Assembly: GCA_037952775.1 (NCBI GenBank)
Contig: JBANAY010000003.1
Location: 14,694,001 to 14,758,000, forward strand
DNA from: Clonostachys chloroleuca
Lineage: Eukaryota > Ascomycota > Sordariomycetes > Hypocreales > Bionectriaceae
Length of the DNA: 64,000 bases
Reading direction: 5' to 3'
Shown piece after piece: positions 24,844 through 34,560 of this stretch. The first letter of the stretch is position 1. Every line of letters starts with the position of its first letter. The translations under genes were made by a program, and so were the position numbers. The notes beneath the pieces were generated by a model, which was not told where the DNA came from, ran no database searches, and was given only the letters and a program-made list of their open reading frames with translations.

Positions 24844-25740
24844 TGTTGATTTTAGAGATCATAGCCTCTATAAGTTAGTGGTCAGGACCGCTAGCAATTA
24901 GCGGTTGCAACCACTAGCTGTTAGTGATAGCAGCCACTGTACGTTAGTGGCTATTAGACCCTTGCAACAGCTAGCCAATAGCGGTTGAGATCGCTATCTA
25001 TTAGTGATTGTTATCGCTAGCCAATAGCGATACAGCCCTGTGGGTTAGTGGCTGAGTCCCCTGTGGGTCAGTAGCTATAGCCCCTGTAGGCTTGTGGCTA
25101 AGCCACTATAACCACTACAGCTTAGCGGGCTCCAGCAACCCCTTTAGGGCTAGGAGCCTTAGCAGCTTATTTATAGGTTATTAGGCTATATTTAGCTCTA
25201 GAAAAATCAGGAAAAATCCTACCAACTTCTAGGAGCCTAACCTATACCCAGGCTACCCTATAACCAGCCTACCCTAGACTAGACCTTAGATCTTGGATAA
25301 TTCCTTCAGCTTTAAAGATAAGGTATCTAATATCTATACTTAACTGATCAGAAAGACTAGCTCTTTCAGATAAAAGTAGGTCTTAAAAAAGGTATATATA
25401 TCAGTCGAAGGTTTTAGTAGTTATGAGTTGATTTTTTAGATTTCCTATAGTAATAAATTTTACGGAAAATCAAAAGTAGCCCGGGAAGCTACTGTAGCAG
25501 GTTTTAGAGTAGTTTTTAGTCGGTAGATATATAAGAGGAAATAGGATAAAATTCTAGGAACTCTTATAAAGATAAGATATTTTTGCGCTATAAAATATAC
25601 TATGAATCGACTTTCTAGTATAAAATTTGACTAAGTTATAGAGGAGTGTTCACTATAAGTTAGAAGCTAAATTTTCTGCTGCTGCTAGTTATAGCGGTCT
25701 CAAGGCCTAATACACCTTATAGGCTACTGTAATTTCAACA
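24844..25740 (-). repeat. Solo LTR C of the TGTTGAA family
   Basis: An 897-bp LTR from TGTTGATTTTAG to ...AATTTCAACA, with intact TG and CA ends. GATCT at 24839-24843 and 25741-25745 is an exact 5-bp target duplication, so this is an independent solo LTR and not the partner of LTR B, although the two lie in the same orientation about 2.9 kb apart. It retains more CG content than copies A and B and has its own version of the palindrome array (about 24870-25130). Confidence 0.88.
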
Positions 25741-27023
25741 GATCTCTTATAAGGTAGTTATATTATAATATCTTAGATAAAAGTAAGATTAAATTATACT
25801 ACTAGTTTTAGAGATCTCTATAAGTATTTCTATAATAACTCCTTAGTTAAAAAGCTCCTTCTAGTTATTAAATACCCCTTTACTTAGTATTTACTTATAG
25901 AAATTAATAAATAAGATCTTTAGAAAGAGAGTTATTTAAAATACCTTAAGGAGCTCTTTTAGTATTTTACTAAATATAGATTTATAATAGTTAGTATATA
26001 ATCTAAACTTCTAGCTTATTATAAGCTTTATATATAGTAGTTTCTATATAGTTTTAATTATATATATAGAACTATTACTAATTTCCTTTTCTAGCTATTT
26101 CTAATATATTTTCTAAAAAATAATAATAATAAAGTACTTCTATAAATAGTATTACTATTATATTTTTATTATATCTTATAAGTAAATACTAATATATATT
26201 ACCTTTTAAATATTAGTATTAAAATACTCTTAGAGAAAAACTATTTAGAAATATACTAAATAAACTTAAAGCTCTATTTAGCTCTTATTATAATATATAG
26301 AAACTATTATTTAAATCTTAGTTTATAGATTTTCTTTAGTTTATTTATATCTCTCTATAGACTTATTATTATCTTTATAAATAGTTTTAAATTATTTCCT
26401 TCTAGAGATATTCTTTTTTATTTTTTAAACTTTCTCTTTTAGATTATAAACCTCCTATAGAAATAAATAGATATTATTATTTTCTTTCTATAAGTTAGTA
26501 TTTCTAACTATTAATCTAGATTAGATAAATAAGTTAATTAAAATAGATTAATTAATAAGCTTAATAAGATTCTATTATTAGTAAATAATTACCTCTTAGA
26601 GTTTAATAATAACTTATAATTATACTTCTCTTACTTATTAGATATAATTTTAGAATTTATTAAGTATTATACTATTTTATAAGTTCTAAAACTCTCTTAT
26701 AAACTATTAAATCTCTTCTTCTTATTTTTTTATTAGTAAAGTTAATATATATAGATTATCTATTAATTTACTAGGAATATATAGATAATTAGTAATTAGA
26801 TCTATAGTATATTTTTTTAATAGTCTTTAACTCTAAATAGAAAGAGGAATTAATATATTAGTACTAGATAGTATTATAAAGAGAGTATTAAAGTAAAGCC
26901 TGATAAATAGCTATAGATATAACTAAGGGTTATTTAAGAGGAGTACTTAGATTACTATTAATAGATTTATTAATTCCTAGCCTTTAAAAGGGAAGCTTAT
27001 AATCTGAACCAGTATTAAATAAC

Positions 27024-27470
27024 AAGCCCTCCTGCGGGCACACGTGACCTGTCAGGTGACCACTGACAGCAGCGAATCCGGCGGGCGGGTCGTTGATCTC
27101 GCGGATGGGCACCACTTTCTGCTCGCTCCACTAGTGCTCGTGCTCGAGTGCATGCTCTGGCCTGCTGTCCCAGAGGAAACGCGCGGGCAGCCTCTCGAGC
27201 CTAGTCTCCTGCGGAGGGTGGGCCTCGATCAGCTCCCTCTAGTGCTCGAGCGTGGCACGATCCTACGATTGCGCTTCGACGTCTTCGGCATCCGGGTTGG
27301 ACCGCCACTGGGCGCCCGAGTGCATCGATGTGTAATAAGGGTCGTGAGTCCGAGGCGGGCCAGTGGGAGGAGACGAATGTCACCCGGTACTTTTCCTTGA
27401 GCAAACCGAGGGATGTTTGCAGGCCGATCACGCCAGCGCTGCGAGCCATGAAATGTACACACGTAAGTAA
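27024..27470 (-). pseudogene. Fragment of a D-amino-acid-oxidase-like FAD enzyme, cut off at the transposon edge
   Basis: On the minus strand the sequence reads AGVIGLQTSLGLLKE followed by YRVTFVSSHWP, the end of an FAD-binding Rossmann motif as in DAO-type oxidoreductases, then (after a frame change) SGAQWRSNPDAED, RATLEH, RELIEAHPPQETRLE and PIREINDPPAGF. These resemble the N-terminal third of fungal D-amino-acid oxidases. Two in-frame TAG codons replace conserved Trp positions (TGG to TAG), and at least one frameshift is present. The 5' end lacks a convincing start and GxG, and the C-terminal two thirds are missing where the AT-rich island begins at 27023. It is a non-functional remnant. 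Confidence 0.7.
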
Positions 27471-27892
27471 TGTTTCACTCGGTGCATATGCAGTCATGAG
27501 TCAGGTCGTTCTCACCCTAGTACAATGATATGGGCCATGGTGTGCTGAAGATTGGCTGCGCTAACGTCCGTTTTCCTTGCGAGATTTTCGATTGTTCAAA
27601 TGGTTCGTCACTTTGCATGCACGTATGACCAAGAGCCAACGTCAACGTATCAGGGAAGCAAAAGAAAGGCGAGACACATCGCGGGACGCACCAGATTAAT
27701 ATAGTCGCTAAAGTCTATCGCCCGAGCTCAAACTGTCCTGCTGATGCTACATCCTTGACATGGTTCCATTTAGTCGAAAGACAAACACATCACAAGTTCT
27801 GAAGCGAGTGCATCTTCGGTCACTCCACTGCTTCCTTCATCTCCTCCAATGTAACGCCCATTGTAGCACAGCGTTATGTCGTCAGTCAGCAG
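27471..27892. other. Intergenic sequence, no gene seen
   Basis: GC content is normal again here. Only short incoherent reading frames are present. I see nothing that can be supported. Confidence 0.5.
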
Positions 27893-28695
27893 CTACAACT
27901 TGGCCTTCTCCTGCTGTGCAGAACGGAGGTATACGGCAAGCGTCTCGGAAACTTGCTCAGGCCTGTCCCAGCGTATCACGGGCGTCTCCAACCGTGGAAC
28001 TTTGATGGACGGCAGCACCCGGTTGCCCAGCGTGCGTTCGTACGTCGTCTCCTCCTGCACAATCTTGCCGATGATCACAGCCCCGACGGCGCAGTAGATG
28101 CGGATGGCCTTTGCGCTGGCGTCACCAAACACGGGCACATTATCCCTGGCTGACGCCTCAAAGAGCCAGGCAAAGAGATGTCCGGCGCACCCCTTGCGCT
28201 GGTACTCTGGCAGCATGGCCAGCGTATAAAAGTCAATCTTGTCCGTAAACTCGGTCGAGTTATGCCCAATCAGCTCCTGTCGCCAAAAGTCGTCCAGGGC
28301 CTCTTGGCTCGCCGCCCGGTTCGGTGGCTCCGTGGCCTCGGCGAGGTCGAGTGTATGGCGGACAACACCTAAATTATTTCCTCTTCGTGTCAGTGCCAAT
28401 CAAATACCGTCGTCGTCAAGATTAGCTAGGGAAGCCGGTGGGGAAGCGTGCCGGGACAACATACGTTTCTCAGGGGTATCCGCGCCCCACGCATCTCGCT
28501 GTTCTTGGGTGCCCCCAGACCTCTGGAATGTGGCAAATCCAATGATGGAACCAGCGCTGTGGGTGGGCTTGTTCGGTTGCTCGTCCTCCTTGTCGAGCAC
28601 TAAGGCGATGATGCAGCAGCCGGGCGTGGCCATCAAACGCTGGTATTTGCGACGGAGATGCATGAAGAAGTCCTCCGGAAAGTAGTCGCGGCTGC
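27893..28695 (-). pseudogene. GNAT-type N-acetyltransferase fragment, N-terminus lost
   Basis: About 265 residues in one minus-strand frame end at the stop at 27893. The segment TLAMLPEYQRKGCAGHLFAWLFEAS is a typical GNAT acetyl-CoA binding motif (Q/R-x-x-G-x-G/A), preceded by IIGFATFQRSGG and followed by GDASAKAIRIYCAVGAVIIG. Upstream, at about 28690-28700, this frame runs into a different gene (an MFS transporter) in another frame, so the start of the GNAT gene is missing. A TGA at 28400-28402 lies within a possible 39-nt GT-AG intron (28369-28407), which restores a coherent frame; alternatively it is a nonsense mutation. GNAT enzymes transfer acetyl groups to small-molecule amines or proteins; the substrate here is unknown. 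Confidence 0.7.
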
Positions 28696-29229
28696 GCTCT
28701 GGTAGCCAAAGTAGGTGCCACGGTGACGCAGGGGGACGAGGTCGGTGATGAGGATCTCGACCATGGTCATGATGGCTCCGCCGCCCGTGCCCTGGATGCT
28801 GCGCCCGATGAGAACGCGGGTGAACTCCTTAGCTGTGGCCGTGACGATGGAGCCGACGGAGAAGAAGCCAATTGAGATGATTAGGAGGGCCTTGCGACCG
28901 AACGACTGTGAGAGACCGCCAAATGTGAGCATGGCGACGGTACCAGCCAGCAGGAAAGACGTGCCAGCCCAGAACGCCTGCACGGCCGATCCGCCCAGCT
29001 CGTAGGACATGGTCTATAGCTTTGTCAATACAACTGCTCCACGAACCAATTGAGAATCATCGGGGTGACTGGACTGCCGTACGGGAATTGCTGGGCCCAA
29101 TGCTGTGGCATCCAGCGAGTTGACCACCACGAGGATGCACAGACTGAAGAAGGCGGCCATGAAGTGGCGCCCGGGATTAAATTGCGCGCCATCTTCAGCA
29201 GCCATCTCGTCGCTCGTTGTCACATCCAT
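28690..29229 (-). pseudogene. N-terminal fragment of a DHA-type MFS drug transporter
   Basis: Exon 1 (29229-29083) and exon 2 (from 29013) are joined by a canonical GT-AG intron (29014-29082) and encode about 155 residues. Exon 1 has the first membrane helix with VVNSLDATALGPAIP. Exon 2 has QAFWAGTSFLLAGTV, SQSFGRKALL (motif A), VLIGRSIQGTGGG and DLVPLRHRGTYFG, as in 14-helix MFS efflux pumps. Only helices 1 to about 5 remain; a full protein has about 500-570 residues. After YFGYQS the reading frame enters the GNAT gene out of frame. The promoter-proximal part is intact, so a chimeric transcript is possible but no functional transporter. Confidence 0.75.
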
Positions 29230-29581
29230 TTTACCCACCAAATGAATGTCGCTTTCTTATGGCTATGTCGATGGGCCTCGCTCGAGGAAGACTCGAGCTG
29301 GGGTTGAGTGAAAGTTGTGTGGTTGAGGGAGTGACAAGTGCAAGTAAGGAGTAATTCTATAAAGGTGAGAGGTCAATGCGCCGAAGCAGGGTGGCTCTAG
29401 GGTAGGGTAGGTAGGTACAGAGGAGCCTAAAACTGAGCGGGGAACAACTTCAACTTCAACTTCAGCGGTGAATAATCGTGCATTGTCAGCTTCTCTTCCC
29501 ACAGATATCACGCAATTCGATAACCAGAACAGCACGTACCAGTTCTGCCGACTCTGACCACTGAGCTTACAGAGAGTCTGA

Positions 29582-31173
29582 ATGATGGAGCACACTCAGA
29601 GCCGAGCAACCACCATCTTGAGACTACCCGACGAGTTATTGGCCCCTCTGCTGCAAGAATCTGTGCACGTCAAACACGAAACTTGGCGAGACGATGACTC
29701 AAACCCTTTCTTGAAATCCTGCAACGCTACCACAGCGAGAGCGCTGATCTCAACTTGCCGACGTTTTCACCGTCTTATCACTCCGCTTCTCTACGCCAAC
29801 ATTCAGATTCAGTGCAACGGCGCGCGTCAGAATGAACACGAGGCGGCCACCTGTCACCGTACCAGACTTCTCCATCGCACGTTGCGAACAAACACGTCTT
29901 TATGGCCGCACTGCCGCAGACTAGAACTTGACTTTGGTGCATCAGGTTACGGCGGAGACCCATTTGATCGAGAATCGCCAGTCCAAAACCTCATGTATAT
30001 TGCTAGCGACTGCCTTAATTGGCTCGCCAATACTCTTGAGATATGCATCAAGGGCTGGCCACAATCTTCACTCCACGATTGCCAATTCCAAGCTCTCCTG
30101 TTGCCCACAAGGGATGACCTTCTTTATCTGATTAGACTCGCGATAGAGAATTTGCCCCGTCTAAGACACCTGAGGCTCCATACCTTTGATGAGGCAATGC
30201 TGGATCTCCCGACTGTTCTTACTGGGCTTAGTGGGCTCAAGCCTGATAGGTTTCTTCAGACCCTCGACCTAAGTGGTATCACTCATGCTGGGACAAATGA
30301 TGACTGGAAATTACTACGTGTAAGGGAGCATCTCATCGCCTATTGCCCAGAGGAACCCAAACAAAATCTCTCAGAGATGGATGCTGACTTGTTCGACAGG
30401 CCCAAGCAGGCACCTCGCCGCTCAGTGTATTGAAGCTGAGACATTTCACTCAAGGGCTGCAAGCCCTCGAAGCACTTGTATTATAGCCAGCCAAACTGAC
30501 ATCATTTGAATTTTCAATGCCATTGTCCGACCACTATAGTGGGGAAGCCCCCTTGACACCATATAACCTTGGGGTAATGCACCGAGTCTTATCACACCAG
30601 AAAACGTGTCTTTCCTATATTAGGTTACAAGAGCTTCTAGATGAGGGTCTCTATGGCTTTGACGTCACAGACTTCCACAATTTGAAGACCCTTTCACTGG
30701 GACATGATACGACGGGGACCGACTCTTCTTCCATCGCCAATCTTGTCGCACCCAATTGTGAGATATTCTGCTGGGACATGATACTTGAAGCTCAACAACA
30801 CGGTGAAAATCTGGGTTCTTCCTGTCAGCCAGAGGAAGATTGGCTCAGAGCACTTGCGCATGTCGCTATCGCCCGGAAGTCGGCTCTTCGTCACATAAAG
30901 ATACTCTATTACCCTGAGCAGTATGCCTACGTTGATGATGAAGCCATGAAGAATTTTGAGTATCCCTGGGATCGAATGGATAGACTCGCGCGTGAGATTC
31001 GGCCTTATGGGATTCATTTGTCCTACAACGCCCCAGAAATGAGCAAGCCAGAATTTGAAGAAATGGTTAGTTACCCTTGGTCCCGATTATTCACCTTAGT
31101 CCCCAGAACGGACTCCCAAGACACAATGAATGTCACGACTAATCTATACAACTCTAGAAGGAGAAAATCTTAA
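29582..31173 (+). pseudogene. F-box/LRR-like protein gene with one premature stop
   Basis: Exon 1 (29582-30319) begins with an F-box-like segment (ILRLPDELLAPLL, then LISTCRRFHRLITPLLY) typical of fungal F-box proteins. A GT-AG intron (30320-30399, with GCTGAC before the acceptor) joins it to exon 2 (30400-31173). The following residues show Leu-rich repeat character (LKLRHFTQGLQALEALVL, NLKTLSLGHD). A TAG at 30484-30486 interrupts an otherwise long coherent frame of about 503 codons in a position compatible with CAG to TAG. F-box proteins recruit substrates to SCF ubiquitin ligases through Skp1. Because only one lesion is present, the gene may have died recently or may still yield a truncated product. 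Confidence 0.72.
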
Positions 31174-31858
31174 ACAGATCCACAAGGTTTCCTAGGCATC
31201 AAACCACGGGAATAACACCAGTGGAGTAAGCAATACACTGGACAATAGTCTAGAAACAGATGAGTTAAATCCAAGCTTTAATCAAATATAAAGACAGCCG
31301 AGCGCTGCAGTGTTAGGGTAGAACCACGGTTCTGCCATCTCAAGCACACAATCGGACTCAGCGACGAGATGGACAAGATCAATTTGAAATGGAAAGCCCT
31401 CGTCCTTCCTGAACGTCCTTGCCATACGACATTGTGATTCATGGCAACAGATCATCGCCAATTATTTGTAAGTAATAGAAATGCACCTAGAAGGTTCTAG
31501 TAGCTGCATAAAGTCGCCTTTATAACTGAGGTCGTCGTGTTATCTTAGGAGATGTAGAAGTGCTTTCCCCGGTTTCGATGGATAGGCAAGTGTGCAAGAG
31601 GCCAAATTCCCTTAGACTCGAGGTCTTGATGGCCTCTCGCGATATTTATAACGGGCTTCTCAAGGTAGTAAAGGTGACAGAGTTCGGGTACAAAGGAAGA
31701 AACAAAAATGGAAGATGCCAGATTCAACATCTCAACACAATAAATCTCAGACAAAGAATCTCAACACAACAAAGGTCAAGGTAGTAAGAAGGCCTGAGAC
31801 ATAAGGAATAGACGATGATTTAAGTGGATCACAGAAAGATTGCTATTTGTCTATTACA
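31174..31858. other. Intergenic region
   Basis: No coherent gene is visible. A short stretch near 31710-31750 resembles one near 59585-59622 (see findings). Confidence 0.5.
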
Positions 31859-33989
31859 CTATAGAGCCTCAACACGAATCTCGTCTGTAGATATTGAACC
31901 ATCTGTTGCAATCAGTCCTAGTGCTCCATTCGTGTACTGAGAATCCGTTGCAGTCAGTGAAATATTCCCAACATGTGCAGTAATAATATCCCCCCGAACT
32001 TCAATAGTAAGGTGATAATCGACGTCTAGGTTCCATTGCAACTCGGCGGAGACGAGTGTTATCCTCTCACTATCAAGGGCTTTGACTATGGCTACACGGT
32101 CGCCCTTCACAAACACCAGAGAGTAATATCTATTGAGTCCCTGCGCACGAACTGCCATTCCACAGGGAGCGCCGAGGATGACTGTGAAATTTGGCACAAC
32201 AACACGATAGTTGTCCCAGTCTCGGGTCCCATAGAGAATGATACCCTCGCCCTTCGCTTGCGAGATGTAGAGGGAACGATCCAACTTTCTATTTAACGAG
32301 TCGGCTCCGTTTACCCAAGAGCGATACCAAAGTCACAGGGTCGACTCTTTGGCCTCCTGATCGTCATTGTCGGTGCACCTTGCCAGCATAATCTCTCCAG
32401 CCAGATTGTGCCATTAAACTTGGTCTTAGGGTTGCTTCGAATAGCAAGGCCAACTCGATATATCGGCTGGCATTCCATGTCGTCTGGAATAAGTAGCTCT
32501 AAAGATGCAGTTTTACCTGGGCTTAGCAGGAGTTCGGAGGCGTCCACGGCTCTCAATTCTTCGCTGCTGGTATACACCTGGAGCCTTACTGCGACAAGCG
32601 CGTCTCCAGAACTATTCGGCGAAGAAGAAATGTTGAAATGGATGGTTTGGCCAGGGTACACAAGCGGCGAAGCCATGAGGTCATATGTACGTATTATTTT
32701 GATCTCTCGTGGTGTAAAAGTTTCGGTGGATACTTCGATGGGCACATCTGGACCAAGCTGATTCAGTCTGATAGCTAATGCAGGCTCCCCATGCTCATCG
32801 AGACCCTGGGAAACTGAAGCTGTCCCCTGGTCGTCATAAACCCGATGCACTTGAAACCCCTGAACACTTCCAGGGAGAGTAAAATGATACTGTGCACCAT
32901 CCTTTGGTGCCTCCATGGGCTCGAGGCCTTTGAGCTGACAGCCCAAATTAGCAATGCCCAGTGCTATTCGGGCTGCATTGTTAACAGAATAGCCGCCATC
33001 TGCAGAGGAAATCAGGGCACGGTTGGCGATAGGCCCTCTCCAATCTCGTCCATCAAAGTAGGACATTCTGTTGATAATTGCCACCAATCACCCTACGTTG
33101 CCTGAATTGCAGTCGGTATCCCAGCCACAGGTATTGATAATATGCATAGCTTCATCAAAATCATGAGCAGCATAGAGTATCGTCATGACCATTACAGCAT
33201 GGTTAGGCACGACGTGGCATATGCCGTGGAACTTCTCATAGCCATACCTATCTTCGATGTGCTGTCGTGTCTTGAGCCAGTCGTTATCGTCCTTGACCCA
33301 TTGGCGCACATGGCCGATAACACGTGCAATGAGTGAATCCTGCGGGATTAAGGAGAGTCCTATGTCGAGAAGACGGTCGACATCATTAGTGTAGAAGGCC
33401 TCAGCCTCCATTGCAGCCCACAGCTGCGCTGCATAGACTGATTCCCCGCCGTGGCTGACAGAACCTGCAGCCTTAGCAAACTTTGCTGCGAGCTTCGGAT
33501 TGCCCGGGCTGACGAAGGCCCAGCCATCGATGAAGATCTGGGCGCCAATCTGTTCAGCCACTGTTCTCCCATTAATGTCGATGGACCCGCTGAGAGGCGC
33601 AGGGATTCCACTCTTGAGGTTGAGAAAGGCAGTATGCTCCGTGGATATGCCACGTCCGGACCACCAGAAGATTGTCCGGTGCTCAATCACATTGTTGAGC
33701 CAAGTCCGGCCGATCTGCTTTGAGGTGATATTCTCGGAAACGCCATGCTCCTCGAGAGCGCGGACAAATTGAAAGGTGCCCGAAACATCATCGTCAATGA
33801 TGACAAGGGGCTCATTGAAATGGTCATTGATGTAGTAACGAACGTGACCCAATTCTTCAAGGACGCGCTGATGAGTCCAGCCCTCATAAGGCCGCCCGAT
33901 TATACGCTGATTAATTTGCCCAGAACCCCGGCGTGGATAGGGTGCAGGTAGTCTTCTGGCAGTGCCCGAGACTTAATTCGAGATGACAT
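31859..33989 (-). pseudogene. ADP-ribosylglycohydrolase family protein, disrupted
   Basis: A minus-strand gene of about 700 codons starting at ATG 33989. The segment VIIDDDVSGTFQF and the motif CGWDTDCNSGNVG (GxDTDxN) are typical of the DraG/ADP-ribosylglycohydrolase fold, which binds two metal ions and removes ADP-ribose from proteins or nucleotides. The C-terminal half beyond SADGGYS looks like an additional beta-rich domain. Three lesions are seen: a probable 1-bp deletion near 33907, a TGA at 33088-33090 just after GNVG, and a frameshift near 32315. All lie within sequence that stays clearly coding on both sides. The TGA could come from TGG by a G-to-A change. Confidence 0.78.
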
Positions 33990-34560
33990 ATTGACGACCA
34001 TATAGATTGAGAAAGAATTAAGGGAGAGGAGGAGAGGATGGGAAAAAGCCGCTCAACCAGGTATCAGTCCTACATACATGCAAGTCTGCCTACCCCGTAA
34101 GCAACAGAGAGAAAGAGACGCCGCTGGTCCCTTTGCACAGCCCCTATGCATGGGCTGCCTAATCAGCGCAACAGTCCACACATCGATAACAGGCAAACAA
34201 CTGGCCTGGTCTAGTGTGACGTCTTGGGCTCCAGCAAACGCCTTCTATCCCCTGTTCTGCTCCTCGAGATCACCCCTCGTACCCTGATGCATAAAGACGA
34301 TCCACAATGATCTCAAACAACAGCATTCTACGACCATCTGTTACAAATTCACTTGAAGAAGAGAAATCCTCCAGTATAACAGTCACTCCCCACTGGTTAT
34401 TAGGCTTATTAATAATCAACCAAGGTTGGGATTAGGATAGAGCATCTATTTCTTCCCTCACTAGAGGACATCAACTGCATTTCAACTTCGACCTGAGATA
34501 CCCCCATCCAAGACGCCATAACGGGCCGCTCTCGGCCCACCCGTAACACCCTAGCCCTTT
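33990..34560. other. Intergenic region
   Basis: Between two minus-strand relics. I see no coding sequence, tandem repeat or RNA gene. Confidence 0.5.

Larger units (their letters stand above)
9016..27023. other. RIP-mutated AT-rich transposon island
   Basis: From about 9020 to 27023 the sequence becomes extremely AT-rich with abundant TpA and almost no long open reading frame; the change at both edges is abrupt. Retroelement protein motifs can be followed on both strands but are broken by frequent TAA and TAG codons at former Gln and Trp positions. This is the expected footprint of repeat-induced point mutation (CpA to TpA on either strand). Local islands of normal GC content remain in the pogo-like element (17686-19537), parts of the solo LTRs and the 179-bp element at 20518-20696. 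Confidence 0.93.
19854..27023 (-). mobile_element. Older minus-strand Ty3/Gypsy element, host of the nested insertions
   Basis: On the minus strand from right to left I can trace gag-like sequence (about 26500-25750), a zinc-knuckle-like block (about 24840-24780), protease and reverse transcriptase with the YLDD box changed at one Asp (about 23550-23520), RNase H, integrase (to about 20750), and a chromodomain-like tail (about 20430-20330). The frame continues across the solo LTRs at 20518-20696, 21089-21929 and 24844-25740 once these and their duplications are removed, which shows they are insertions. TAA and TAG are frequent at former Gln and Trp codons. Its own LTRs could not be delimited; the right edge near 27023 (...AATAACA) may be an LTR end, and the left part probably continues at 16828-17114 and 9016-9500. 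Confidence 0.8.

Noticed and set aside
21089..25740. LTRs B and C as the two ends of one minus-strand LTR retrotransposon
   Set aside because: C has its own exact GATCT duplication, B has matching TATAT flanks, and the pol sequence between them continues on the outer side of both LTRs, so they are separate solo LTRs.
27044..27400. Open frame of about 118 codons on the plus strand
   Set aside because: It is the opposite-strand shadow of the oxidase fragment, which has recognisable motifs on the minus strand.
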